Part shown: positions 31,316 to 39,522 of the stretch, piece by piece | How positions within the stretch are numbered: position 1 is the first letter of the stretch | Layout: every line of letters begins with the position of its first letter | From: Nonomuraea basaltis | Lineage (GTDB): Bacteria > Actinomycetota > Actinomycetes > Streptosporangiales > Streptosporangiaceae | Length of the DNA: 41,840 nt | Direction of reading: 5' to 3' | Assembly: GCF_005893125.1 (NCBI RefSeq) | Contig: NZ_VCJS01000108.1 | Span: 1 to 41,840 of the forward strand | Notes under the pieces: model-generated | The model's input: only the letters and a program-made list of their open reading frames with translations | What the model was told of the DNA's origin: nothing | Database searches by the model: none | Made by a program: the position numbers and the translations under genes

Positions 31316-33123
31316 CTCACCAGCACGATCATGATCGCCAGAAGAGCGACGGCCACCGTCGCTTGGGCGAGGTAGGTGTGGACCTGGCCGGTCTGCGGCT
31401 TCCTGGCCATCACGCCCAGCCGCCCGACGATCGACGCCGCACCACCGACGACGCCGTCCACACCTGCCTCGAAGGGCGACCGGGCCAGCCTGGCGATCGC
31501 CATCCCGGCGCGCGGTACGGCACGCACCACACCATCGATCACTCCGTCGTCGAAACGTGCCAGCGCCTTGGCCAGCGCCATCAGGGGGTTCCAGACCAGC
31601 ACGACCGCGAGCTGCTCCAGGCGCAACCAGCCGGCCAGGAGACTGCCGCCGTCGAATCCCGCCGGTCGGCGCAGCCGTACCCAGCTCACGAGCATCACCA
31701 CGGCCAGCGCCAACAGGCCCGACACGGTCAGCTCGACCACCTCGGGCGCCGGTCCGGACGCGTTGAGCAGACGGGTCCAGCCGTCGAAGAAGACCGGGAG
31801 CCCGATGATGCCCAGCACCGTGGCGAGCAGGGCGAGCGGGGGGAGCGGCAGGCGTTCGAGCAGCCCGATCCGTTCTCCGTCACGCCGCTCTGGACCGGGC
31901 AGCCATACGGCGATCACCGCCTTGGCGGCGTACGCGGCGGCCAGCACGCCCGCGGCCAGCGCCACCGCGTGGAGGGCGGGATCGTCCACTGCGGCGAGCA
32001 CCGCGTCCTTGGTCATCCACAGCGACAACGGCGGCAACCCGGCCAGTGCCAGGGCACCGATTCCGAAGGTGATCCCGACCAGGGGGTACCGCCGCGCGGC
32101 GCCCCGGAGCTCGGGCAGCTGTTGGCTGCCCAGTGCGGTCAGCCAAGCGCCGGCCCCCAGGAAGAGCAGGCTCTTGACCGCCGCGTGCGCGACCAGGTGA
32201 GCCGCTCCCCCTGCGACCGCCGAGACGCCTGCGGCCAGCACCATGAACCCGATCTGCGCGCACGTGGAGGCGGCCAGCAGTTGCTTGAGGTCACGTTGTG
32301 CGAAGGCGACCGCACCGAGCAGCAGCGCGGTCAGCGCACCGGCCCAGGCCACCAGGGTCGCCGCCCAGCCGGTCGCCGCCAGCACGGGTTGGGCACGCAG
32401 GAGCAGATAGGCGCCCGCGGCGACCATCGTGGCCGAGTGCAGCAGCGCCGAGACCGGGCTGGGGCCCGCCATCGCCCGAGACAGCCAGAAGGAGAAGGGC
32501 AGCTGGGCCGACTTCCCCAGCGCGGCCGCAACCAGACCGGCCGCCACGAGGTCCATCCATGGAGAGCTCGCGGCGGTCAAGCCGGCCAGGCTCAGTGCGC
32601 CGGTCCCCGCGATCGCGCAGCCGGCGGCCAGGTAAAGCCCCATGTCACCCGCGCGGGTGGTGACGAAGGCGATCGTCCCCGACCGCACCCGATCCCGATC
32701 CCGCCACCAGAAGCCGATCAGCGCGTAGGACATGGCGCCCATGACCTCCCACGCCATCAGCAGCAGGGCGAGGTCCGTGGCGGTGACGGTGACCAGCATC
32801 GCGCCCACGAAGATCAGCATCAGACCGAAGAACCGGCCCGTGGACTCGCGGATCTCGCCCGCCGCGAAGACGAGGACCGCCAGCGCGATCACCGACACGG
32901 TGACCACCATGACCGCCGACAACCCGTCGACCGCCAGCCCCGCCTCGAAACCGGCGAACAGCTCGACGGTCATGGCGGGGCGTTCGATCGCGGCCCAGAT
33001 GGCCAGGAGCACGGTCACCAGGGCGACGAGCAGTCCGATCGCGGGCGCGGCCCGGCGTACGAGGATCAGCGCACCACCGGAAAGGATCGGGAGCGCCGGC
33101 AGCAGCAGGACGAGGAAGCTCAT
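31312..33123 (-). CDS. nuoL: NuoL-like antiporter-type subunit
   Basis: This 603-residue protein retains the pumping residues Glu126 (LLMAWEVMGAMSYALIGF), Lys203 (LGKSAQLPFSFWL) and His312/Lys316 (HAAVKSLLFLGAGA), with the helix pattern SALLHSATMVAAGAYLLLRA. Length is compatible with NuoL, including a C-terminal region that in complex I forms the lateral helix. It is coupled to nuoK by a 4-bp overlap. Confidence 0.93.
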   Translation of the reverse strand: MSFLVLLLPALPILSGGALILVRRAAPAIGLLVALVTVLLAIWAAIERPAMTVELFAGFEAGLAVDGLSAVMVVTVSVIALAVLVFAAGEIRESTGRFFGLMLIFVGAMLVTVTATDLALLLMAWEVMGAMSYALIGFWWRDRDRVRSGTIAFVTTRAGDMGLYLAAGCAIAGTGALSLAGLTAASSPWMDLVAAGLVAAALGKSAQLPFSFWLSRAMAGPSPVSALLHSATMVAAGAYLLLRAQPVLAATGWAATLVAWAGALTALLLGAVAFAQRDLKQLLAASTCAQIGFMVLAAGVSAVAGGAAHLVAHAAVKSLLFLGAGAWLTALGSQQLPELRGAARRYPLVGITFGIGALALAGLPPLSLWMTKDAVLAAVDDPALHAVALAAGVLAAAYAAKAVIAVWLPGPERRDGERIGLLERLPLPPLALLATVLGIIGLPVFFDGWTRLLNASGPAPEVVELTVSGLLALAVVMLVSWVRLRRPAGFDGGSLLAGWLRLEQLAVVLVWNPLMALAKALARFDDGVIDGVVRAVPRAGMAIARLARSPFEAGVDGVVGGAASIVGRLGVMARKPQTGQVHTYLAQATVAVALLAIMIVLVR

Positions 33124-33425
33124 CCTTTCAAGTCCTTCGCCTCGTCGGTCATGTCCATCTGCCGCGCCCGGAAGAGCGCCGTGACGACGGCGAAGCCCAT
33201 GGCCATCTCCAGGGCCATCACCGTGACCGCCACGAGGACGAGGACCTGACCGTCGGCGGTCTCGGGAGCCAGGAAGTACCAGAACGCCCCGCCGGCCACG
33301 ATCAGCCCATTGATCATCAGCTCCAGGCCCATCATCAGCATCACGATCGACTGCTGGGACAGCGCGCCGTACAGCCCGACCGCGAACAGCGCGGCGGCCA
33401 GCAAGAGGAAGGATTCGAGCGTCAT
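33120..33425 (-). CDS. nuoK: NuoK-like membrane subunit
   Basis: The 101-residue three-helix protein has Glu35 in MMGLELMINGLIV and Glu73 in MALEMAMGFAVVTALFR, equivalent to the two buried glutamates of NuoK. ATG 33425 overlaps the nuoJ stop (ATGA). Confidence 0.93.
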   Translation of the reverse strand: MTLESFLLLAAALFAVGLYGALSQQSIVMLMMGLELMINGLIVAGGAFWYFLAPETADGQVLVLVAVTVMALEMAMGFAVVTALFRARQMDMTDEAKDLKG

Positions 33426-34060
33426 CTGGAGTCCTCGCGGGGATCGGGTGAACCGCACGAACCGTGTCCGGCGTGGTGCTCGGCAGCGGGCGGAACCGGG
33501 CCCTTCGCCACCTCGGAGCCCGGGCCCGGGTCGAGCGGACGACGGCGCTTCAGGTCCTCTCCGTAGCGGTCGTATCGGCCCCGATGAGTGGTGAGCACGA
33601 CGGTGGAGATCATCGTCGCGAGGATGGCCACGCCGATGACCATCATGACGAGCATTTTCTGCCCCATGATCGCCAGCCCGAGCTCGTGGGTGGGATCGGC
33701 CGGGGGCTCGCCCCTGCGCCGCGGCCAGGACGTGAGGAGGATTCCGGCCGCCAGGAGGACGAAGACCGATCCTGAGATGATCAGGGCTCCCCGGTTGTTG
33801 TGGACCATCTTCATCGGCATGAGACCCGCCGGGTTCATCATGTACATGATCATGAAAACCGCCATGATCAGCATCTCCATGACCATCATCAGAATGATCA
33901 GGACACCGAGATACTCGAGATCGATGAGCAGGAACGCCACCCCGACCGCCAGCAGGGAGGCCAGCAGGGCGAACGTCGCCCGCGCCATCGAGTCCACGAC
34001 GAACACCGCGACACCGGCGGCCACGGAGCCGACAGCCAGAATCCAGAAGGCGGCAGCCAT
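33422..34060 (-). CDS. nuoJ: NuoJ-like membrane subunit with His-rich tail
   Basis: The 212-residue protein has five predicted helices with the NuoJ segment FLLIDLEYLGVLIILMMVME. The soluble C-terminus ends in AEHHAGHGSCGSPDP, a short His/Cys-containing tail. ATG 34060 shares a base with the nuoH stop; a GTG one codon upstream (34063) would give a GTGA overlap as elsewhere in the operon. Confidence 0.9.
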   Translation of the reverse strand: MAAAFWILAVGSVAAGVAVFVVDSMARATFALLASLLAVGVAFLLIDLEYLGVLIILMMVMEMLIMAVFMIMYMMNPAGLMPMKMVHNNRGALIISGSVFVLLAAGILLTSWPRRRGEPPADPTHELGLAIMGQKMLVMMVIGVAILATMISTVVLTTHRGRYDRYGEDLKRRRPLDPGPGSEVAKGPVPPAAEHHAGHGSCGSPDPREDSR

Positions 34061-34944
34061 CACACCACCACGATTCCGACGACGAGCAGCTGAACGAGCG
34101 ACAGCGGAATCAGCACCAGCCAGGACACCTGGGTGAAGCGATCCATCCTGATGGCCGGCACGCGATGCCGTATCCAGACCAGCAGCCCGAGCACGGCCGT
34201 CGTTTTGATCAGCACCCACAGCCAGCTCGGCAGCACCGGTCCCGCGCCACCACCCAGGAACAGCGGTACGGCCGCCGCGGCGGCCACCACCAGAAGCGCA
34301 TAGCGTCCCGCCTGGAACAGCAGACGATCAGGCCCCGACAACTCGGCACGCACGCCGCCCGCGAGATCATCGCTCACCGGCTGGCTCATCGGCCCCCAGA
34401 ACGCCATCGCGAGCGCGGAGACCAGATAGATCAGGAAGGCGAGCGGCATCCACACCACGAACCAGAGTCCCTGCTGGGCCTGCACCGCATCGCTCATCCG
34501 CAGCGATCCCGCACCGAGCGCCACGGTGATCAGCGCGAACATGTGCGGCAATTCGTAGGCCAGCCCCTGAGCCACGAAGCGGTAGGCGCCGACCAGCGGA
34601 TACACCGAGTTGACCGACCACCCGGTGAGCCAGAGCGACCCCCAGACGCATACCTCCATGGCGTTGAACCAGACGATGCCCACGGCCAGATCCGCCACGG
34701 GAGCATCGGCCAGCGGGATCACGATCCCTGCCAGCACCGGTGCCACGACCAGGCTGACGACGCCGATCCGCAGGAGGAGCGTGTCGGGCAGTAAGGTGCG
34801 CCGGCGCTGCTGGACAAGCAACCGGGCCACCTCTCCGAATGGGGCGCTTGCCCTGGCCCCGCCCAGGATGGCGTCGAGACAGGCGGCGGCGAGCCCGAGG
34901 GTCACGAGCGCCAGCGGAAGAGCGAGAAGTGTGGCGTCAAGCAT
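34060..34944 (-). CDS. nuoH: NuoH-like membrane subunit with degenerate quinone-site loops
   Basis: The 294-residue protein aligns with NuoH through AYRFVAQGLAYELPHMFALI and the helical pattern. However, the loop normally reading RxGPNxxG is replaced by ARASAPFGEVARLLVQQ, and the acidic loop normally reading EAExELVAGYxxEYS reads VSDDLAGGVRAELSGPD. Both loops line the quinone entry in true complex I. The ATG overlaps the upstream gene by 8 bp. Confidence 0.87.
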   Translation of the reverse strand: MLDATLLALPLALVTLGLAAACLDAILGGARASAPFGEVARLLVQQRRRTLLPDTLLLRIGVVSLVVAPVLAGIVIPLADAPVADLAVGIVWFNAMEVCVWGSLWLTGWSVNSVYPLVGAYRFVAQGLAYELPHMFALITVALGAGSLRMSDAVQAQQGLWFVVWMPLAFLIYLVSALAMAFWGPMSQPVSDDLAGGVRAELSGPDRLLFQAGRYALLVVAAAAAVPLFLGGGAGPVLPSWLWVLIKTTAVLGLLVWIRHRVPAIRMDRFTQVSWLVLIPLSLVQLLVVGIVVV

Positions 34945-36079
34945 GGGCGACCGCCGGGTCCGGATCGAGACTGGCGATGATCAGCCTCGCCGAGGCCAGC
35001 TCCACGCCGACGAGAAGCCCGGGATGCAGGACGTTCCTGGCCGGGGGTTCACCGTCGAGCGGCGTTTCGTCCTCAAGGGACTCAATCGCCGCCCGCGTCC
35101 AGGTCAGCCACCCCTCCAGCCTGGACACCGCGTCGCCGTCCTCGGTCGATCCGACGTCGCGCAACATCCAGCGCAGGGTTCTGGAACGACGTACCTGTCT
35201 TTCGAAACTCCTGTACGGCGCGGCGAGCGCGTCGCGCGGCACGTCAGCGAGCAGGCGATCCCTCAGCGTCCTGGCGCGCCTCGCGGCACCAGACCATCCG
35301 GAGACCGACAGCAACCGGCCAAGGCTGTCGAGGTGGGCGGCAGCCCGCCGTCGCCCGGCCTCGGCACGCGTCACCGGATGGCCGGCCGCCGCCCTGTCCC
35401 AGGGCTCGCTCCAGAACGACTCACCGCTCCTCATCCACCTGACCGTGGCCTCCTGGATCACATCGCCCTGCAGGACGCTCTCCACCACCAGTCCACACGG
35501 CCAGTCCGACAAGATCGGCCCCATGGGTACGCGCAGGCGATCCAGGCTCAGCCCGTCACGATCGGGGCCACGATCCGCCATGGGCAGGCCACCGGGATTG
35601 CCCATGTGGTGCTCATGGTGACCGCCCTCATGCTCGTCATGTTCCTGCCCGTGAGTCGCATGCGAACCATGTCCGTGACGGGGTGCGTCCGCGTCCGGCG
35701 AATGGCGCTCTTCACCAGGTGACCACGGCTTGCCCGCCCGAGCGGCGGCATCCCTCCACTGCGCGTCCTTGTCGGCCAGGTGCACGACTGCACGATCCAG
35801 AGACTGACCGATCGATCCTGACGAGGCATCGCCTGGAAGATCGACTCGTGCGCGCGGTCCTGGCATGTCGTCCCAGACCGTTCGGATGGCATCGTCGAAC
35901 TCTTCACGTGGAGCGCCGCAGACGAGGAGCAGATTGGCCTCTCCCGCAGGCTCCGCGGGCCGCCACCGTCGCCGCGCGATCTCGGCCTCGCCGAGCAGCC
36001 GGGCCCGCGTACCGTGCTCAGCGGAGACGACGAATGGCCGCGGATGGCCGGCAGCACGTCTCAGCAGCCATTCCGTCAC
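34937..36079 (-). CDS. NuoB-like/NuoD-like fused relic subunit with His-rich linker
   Basis: This 380-residue soluble protein starts at GTG 36079, overlapping the nuoA stop. Residues 48-80 (ANLLLVCGAPREEFDDAIRT, then WDDMPGPRARVDL) follow the NuoB pattern DVLLVxGxxxxxxxxAxRxVxDxMPxPR, but the four cysteines for cluster N2 are absent. Residues 126-158 contain eleven His. Residues 175-215 (LSLDRLRVPMGPILSDWPCG, VLQGDVIQEA) resemble the NuoD N-terminal sheet, and GVELASARLIIASLDPDP resembles the NuoD end. Only two cysteines (54, 195) occur in the whole protein. It probably caps the membrane arm without electron transfer. Confidence 0.7.
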   Translation of the reverse strand: MTEWLLRRAAGHPRPFVVSAEHGTRARLLGEAEIARRRWRPAEPAGEANLLLVCGAPREEFDDAIRTVWDDMPGPRARVDLPGDASSGSIGQSLDRAVVHLADKDAQWRDAAARAGKPWSPGEERHSPDADAPRHGHGSHATHGQEHDEHEGGHHEHHMGNPGGLPMADRGPDRDGLSLDRLRVPMGPILSDWPCGLVVESVLQGDVIQEATVRWMRSGESFWSEPWDRAAAGHPVTRAEAGRRRAAAHLDSLGRLLSVSGWSGAARRARTLRDRLLADVPRDALAAPYRSFERQVRRSRTLRWMLRDVGSTEDGDAVSRLEGWLTWTRAAIESLEDETPLDGEPPARNVLHPGLLVGVELASARLIIASLDPDPAVAHA

Positions 36080-36423
36080 GCCCACCGGAAGGCCCCCTCC
36101 CGCCAGGCGTAGACCACGCCGACCATCAGGAGGCCGAGGAAGATGAACATCTCCACCACGGCCACCGTGCCCACTTCGGCGACGACGAGCGCCCAGGGGT
36201 ACATGAAGACCATTTCCATGTCGAAGGCCAGGAAGACCAGGGTGACCGCGTACCAGCGCACGTGGTAACGGGAAAGGGCATGCTCGTGAGGCCGGGCTCC
36301 GGACAGGAACGGACCCGCGCCGAGCGTCCCGCGGGGACTGCTGGCCAAGGAGACCAGATAGATCGCGAGCACACCGAGAGCAAGCAGTGCCACCAGGCCG
36401 AGGACGGCCGCCCAGGGTGCCAT
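36076..36423 (-). CDS. nuoA: NuoA-like membrane subunit
   Basis: The 115-residue, three-helix protein has the NuoA core RWYAVTLVFLAFDMEMVFMY with Asp68 and Glu70, followed by PWA. ATG 36423 follows GGGGGA. It is first in the operon nuoA-(B/D relic)-H-J-K-L-M-N. Confidence 0.9.
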   Translation of the reverse strand: MAPWAAVLGLVALLALGVLAIYLVSLASSPRGTLGAGPFLSGARPHEHALSRYHVRWYAVTLVFLAFDMEMVFMYPWALVVAEVGTVAVVEMFIFLGLLMVGVVYAWREGAFRWA

Positions 36424-36449
36424 TGATTCCCCCAAGGAGACTACTAAGA

Positions 36450-36478
36450 TCCATAGTTCCCGCTATGGCTTCTGACAA
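36450..36478 (-). promoter_or_regulatory. Promoter with internal dyad for the nuo-like operon
   Basis: Minus-strand TTGTCA (36478-36473), a 17-bp spacer and TATGGA (36455-36450) form a good promoter. The dyad CCATAG-N6-CTATGG (36451-36468) covers the -10 and part of the spacer, suggesting repression by a dimeric regulator. Confidence 0.6.
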
Positions 36479-36601
36479 TCATCTCAGCGCGGGACGAAAT
36501 TTGGGTCCCGGATTGCCGTCCGGTCCCGGCACCATCACGCCCCCGGACACGAACAGCCGGGGCTTGGTCGAACAGCGGTTCCGGCTGCCGTACGGACAAG
36601 C

Positions 36602-36642
36602 CATGACCCGCCCGGGCGCCGGTCACACCCGGGCGGGTCATG
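36602..36642 (-). terminator. Strong intrinsic terminator after the DUF305 gene
   Basis: Two 15-bp perfectly complementary arms (36602-36616 and 36628-36642, beginning CATGACCCGCCCGGG) enclose an 11-nt loop, 3 bp beyond the DUF305 stop. It separates that operon from the nuo-like promoter. Confidence 0.8.
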
Positions 36643-36645
36643 ACC

Positions 36646-37251
36646 TCAGAGCCGATCCAGGATCTTCTGCAGCTGTTCCACCTCGGCTTGCTGTGTGGTC
36701 TCGATGGTCTTGGCCAGCTCCTTGGCCTGCGGGTTCGAACCGCTGGTCTGCTCGGTCTGGGCCATTCCGATCGCGCCGTTGTGGTGGGCGATCATTTGCT
36801 GGGCGAAGAGCTTGTCGAAGTTCTTGCCCTTGGCGGCTTCGAGCTTCTTCATGTCCTCCTCAGACATGACGCCCGGCATGGAGTGCCCCATGCCTCCCTC
36901 GGCGGGCTGGCGCCAGTCGGTCAGCCAGTCCTTCATGGTCTGGATCTCCGGGTCCTGAGCCGCCTTGATCTTCGCTGCGAGCTCCTTGATCTCCGGGTCG
37001 CTCGCGCGCGTGGACGCCAAGTCGGCCATCTCGACCGCCTGCTCGTGGTGCGGGATCATCATCTGCGCGAACATGACGTCCGCGCCGTTGAAGGCGGCTG
37101 ACGGCTGCGCACTGCTCGTGGTGGCGGCAGGCGCGCTGCTGCTCATCCCCTCATGCCCGGCCATGGAGCCGCCGTCGCCCCCGCCACAGGCGGTCAGCAG
37201 AGCGAGCGCACCCGCGGCGACAACGAAGGAGATCTTGCGGTTGATACTCAT
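36646..37251 (-). CDS. DUF305-family lipoprotein (metal-stress associated)
   Basis: The 201-residue protein has a lipoprotein signal (lipobox LLTAC), a low-complexity linker, and two DUF305 four-helix segments with the paired-His motifs MMIPHHEQAVEMADLA and QMIAHHNGAIGMAQTE. DUF305 proteins are extracytoplasmic and often accompany copper genes. His and Met content suggests metal binding. It follows the DUF6153-like gene in the same direction and is ended by a strong terminator. Confidence 0.9.
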   Translation of the reverse strand: MSINRKISFVVAAGALALLTACGGGDGGSMAGHEGMSSSAPAATTSSAQPSAAFNGADVMFAQMMIPHHEQAVEMADLASTRASDPEIKELAAKIKAAQDPEIQTMKDWLTDWRQPAEGGMGHSMPGVMSEEDMKKLEAAKGKNFDKLFAQQMIAHHNGAIGMAQTEQTSGSNPQAKELAKTIETTQQAEVEQLQKILDRL

Positions 37252-37331
37252 GGTTGTTCGGTCTCTCGAATCGTCGGAACTGCCGGCCTGTTCGCGGACA
37301 GCCTCGGAGGCCCGTCCGCATGGGTATCGGC

Positions 37332-37742
37332 CTATATGCGCAATATCGAGAGACTTGCCAGCCTTAGGGACGTGGGCTTCGGCGGGGGCCGGGCGACCCG
37401 CCGGATGGGGGCCGACGCCCGACCGCCGCCGTCAGATCGTTGCCCCGCTCTTGTCCAGGCGGCGATCAGCAACACGACCACGAGCGAGGTCAGGATGGCC
37501 AGGCAAACGCTGGCCGGGTCGAATCCGGGCATCTCATGCCCGGGAACGAATGCCCGGAGTCCGGCCGGAACAGCGATGAGGGGCTCTTGAGCGACACCCA
37601 TGCCGTGTGCATCCGGCGGAGAGCCACCATGCCGGCCGTCGGCATGCCCCAGGGTGTGCATGCCGTACACGCCCAAGGCGAGGACGACGAGCAGGAGGCC
37701 GCGCGCGACCCGCAACGCGAGGCGTCGCCGCACGACTCCCAT
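37332..37742 (-). CDS. Small membrane protein, DUF6153-like
   Basis: The 136-residue protein starts at ATG 37742 after GGAGG. It has an N-terminal helix (GLLLVVLALGVYGMHTLGHA), a His/Met-containing outer loop (DGRHGG, DAHGMG, GHEMPG), a second helix (VCLAILTSLVVVLLIAAW) and a basic proline-rich tail. The GMHTLGH motif and position beside DUF305 fit DUF6153. Function is unknown; loop composition suggests a metal-related role. Confidence 0.7.
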   Translation of the reverse strand: MGVVRRRLALRVARGLLLVVLALGVYGMHTLGHADGRHGGSPPDAHGMGVAQEPLIAVPAGLRAFVPGHEMPGFDPASVCLAILTSLVVVLLIAAWTRAGQRSDGGGRASAPIRRVARPPPKPTSLRLASLSILRI

Positions 37743-37768
37743 CGCGCCTCCCTGCTGATCGGCATGTC

Positions 37769-37800
37769 ACGAGGCCCATCAGTGTACTAAGGGGCCTCGT
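37769..37800. repeat. Inverted repeat between copZ and the DUF6153-like gene
   Basis: ACGAGGCCC (37769-37777) and GGGCCTCGT (37792-37800) are perfect 9-bp arms with a 14-nt loop. It could terminate copZ transcripts or be an operator for the DUF6153-DUF305 operon, which starts 27 bp away. Confidence 0.5.
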
Positions 37801-37908
37801 AGCACCCGGCCCCAGCCGACGGATGCCGCCACGTAGAGGTATGACCCCCGCTGGTGGCCGTTCATCAGGAAGCCGCCTTTGCCACGCCCTTCTCGCCGTG
37901 GCGTCCGG

Positions 37909-38118
37909 TCAAACGGCGGTCAGCTCGTACCCCGCCTCCTCGACGGCCTCGCGAACGAGCGCCTCGTCGACGGGCTCGTCCCCCGTCACGGTCACCTTGC
38001 CGGTGGCCAGGTCCACATCGACGTCCGTCACACCGGCGATCTTGCCGACTTCGGACTTCACGGTCCCCACGCAGTGCCCGCAGGTCATTCCGCTCACGGT
38101 GTACGTAGCGCTGGTCAT
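37909..38118 (-). CDS. copZ: Copper chaperone CopZ / heavy-metal-associated domain protein
   Basis: The 69-residue protein is a single HMA domain with the Cu(I)-binding motif GMTCGHC near the N-terminus and the usual beta-alpha-beta-beta-alpha-beta pattern. GAGGGGG precedes ATG 38118. It delivers Cu(I) to P-type ATPases; a copper-type ATPase end lies at the right edge of the window. A CsoR-like box lies 20 bp upstream of its start. Confidence 0.93.
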   Translation of the reverse strand: MTSATYTVSGMTCGHCVGTVKSEVGKIAGVTDVDVDLATGKVTVTGDEPVDEALVREAVEEAGYELTAV

Positions 38119-38137
38119 CTCGACCCCCTCGTCATCA

Positions 38138-38154
38138 ATACCCCCAACAGGTAT
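38138..38154. promoter_or_regulatory. CsoR-like operator 1 (copZ side)
   Basis: ATACCCCCAACAGGTAT resembles the CsoR consensus TATACCCC-N3-GGGGTATA with a degenerate right arm. It lies in the copZ promoter region. Confidence 0.6.
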
Positions 38155-38198
38155 CGGCCGCTTGCACCATACGCCAGAGAAGGGGACGCCGACAACCC

Positions 38199-38216
38199 TG
38201 ACCCCCTAGGGGTATA
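38199..38216. promoter_or_regulatory. CsoR-like operator 2 (intergenic)
   Basis: TGACCCCCTAGGGGTATA closely matches the CsoR operator with a full CCCC/GGGG core. It lies midway between copZ and the FAD reductase gene. Confidence 0.65.
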
Positions 38217-38241
38217 TGAGATCCATCTCACGTCGCCCATC

Positions 38242-38260
38242 TATACCCTCCAGGGGTATT
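38242..38260. promoter_or_regulatory. CsoR-like operator 3 (reductase side)
   Basis: TATACCCTCCAGGGGTATT ends 9 bp before the reductase ATG. It overlaps a -10-like TATTGT (38257-38262) that would make the transcript leaderless. Confidence 0.68.
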
Positions 38261-38269
38261 GTGCTGCGC

Positions 38270-39448
38270 ATGAGAGAGCTGAACTCAATCGCGGTCGTCG
38301 GAGCGTCGCTGGCCGGTCTCCGTGCCGTCCAGGCGCTGCGACGAGAAGGCTTCGACGGCACGATCACGCTGATCGGCGCGGAGCGGCATCTCCCCTACAA
38401 CCGCCCGCCGCTGTCGAAGAGCATGCTGAAGGGGGACGACGAGGTCACGCTCCCCGGCGCGGAAGAGCTTGGCGACCAGTGGCTGAAGGGCCGGCACGCG
38501 GTACGGCTGAACGCAGCGGACCGGCGGCTCACCCTGGACGACGGCTCGGAGGTGGGCTACGACGGCCTCGTCATCGCCACCGGAGCCCGCCCGCGCCACC
38601 TGCCCGAACGTCCAGAAGGCGTGCATACCCTGCGCACGATCGAAGAATCCCTGGCCCTGCGCGCCGAGCTGGCCGCCGGACCCGGCGGCGTGGTGGTCAT
38701 CGGCGGCGGCTTCATCGGGGGCGAGGTCGCCTCGACCGCTCGCTCCCTCGGCCTGCCGGTCACCCTCGTCGACGCGTCGCCGTACCCGATGAAGAGGGTC
38801 CTGGGCGCCGAAGCGGCGCGCTGGCTCGCGCGCCACCACCGGGACAACGGCGTCGAGCTGGTCAGCGAGACCCGCGTGACCGGATTCGACGGGACCGGCC
38901 GCGTGACGGGTGTACGGCTGAGCAACGGCCGCACGCTGCCCGCCGATCTGGTGATCGCCGGCATGGGCGTGGTGCCGAACACCGACTGGCTGGAGGGCAG
39001 CGGGCTGACGTTGAGCGACGGCGTGGTCTGCGACGAGCGCCTGTTCGCCGTGGGCGCGGCGGACGTGGTGGCCGCCGGCGACGTCGCACGCTGGCCGCAC
39101 AGCCTGTACGGCGGCGCGCTCGTCCGGGTCGAGCACTGGTCGAACGCCAACGACCAGGGCGGCGTCGCCGCGCTCAACCTGCTGGCCGGGCCGGACAACG
39201 CCAAGCCGTTCGCCGACCTGCCCTCCTTCGCCACCCACGTGCACGGGGCCCGCATCCAGGTCGCCGGGGTGCCGCACCTGGCCGATACCAGCCGCGTCAT
39301 CGCCGGATCGCCGGAGGAGGACCGCTTCGCCGTCGCCTTCGCCAGGGACGGGATGCTCGTCGGCGCGGTCGCGGTGAACTCCCCCAAGGACCTGATCCGC
39401 GTCAAGCGCGCCATCGTGGCCGGCGACCGCCTGGACGCCCTGGCGTGA
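38270..39448 (+). CDS. FAD/NAD(P)-dependent oxidoreductase, ferredoxin-reductase type
   Basis: The 392-residue flavoprotein has the FAD-binding motif SIAVVGASLAGLRAVQALR, the NAD(P)-binding motif GGVVVIGGGFIGGEVASTAR, the second FAD motif VFAVGAADVVAAGDVARWP-like region (around residue 260), and a C-terminal domain (VRVEHWSNANDQGGVAAL) typical of BphA4/putidaredoxin-reductase-like enzymes. ATG 38270 or GTG 38261 is the start; both lie directly after a CsoR-like box, and a leaderless mRNA is plausible. Copper control suggests a role in copper or oxidative stress; the electron acceptor is unknown. Confidence 0.87.
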   Translation: MRELNSIAVVGASLAGLRAVQALRREGFDGTITLIGAERHLPYNRPPLSKSMLKGDDEVTLPGAEELGDQWLKGRHAVRLNAADRRLTLDDGSEVGYDGLVIATGARPRHLPERPEGVHTLRTIEESLALRAELAAGPGGVVVIGGGFIGGEVASTARSLGLPVTLVDASPYPMKRVLGAEAARWLARHHRDNGVELVSETRVTGFDGTGRVTGVRLSNGRTLPADLVIAGMGVVPNTDWLEGSGLTLSDGVVCDERLFAVGAADVVAAGDVARWPHSLYGGALVRVEHWSNANDQGGVAALNLLAGPDNAKPFADLPSFATHVHGARIQVAGVPHLADTSRVIAGSPEEDRFAVAFARDGMLVGAVAVNSPKDLIRVKRAIVAGDRLDALA

Positions 39449-39472
39449 CATGAAGCCCCTCTGCCCGCGGGT

Positions 39473-39488
39473 CTACGACCGCCGGTAG
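39473..39488. promoter_or_regulatory. BlaI/CopY-type dyad before the repressor gene
   Basis: CTAC-N8-GTAG (39473-39488) lies 35 bp before the repressor ATG and overlaps TAGCAT (39486-39491), a possible -10. The same dyad with identical spacing occurs at 40680-40695. Confidence 0.6.
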
Positions 39489-39522
39489 CATTAAATGACT
39501 TGCGGGTAGAGGGGACCGGTAG

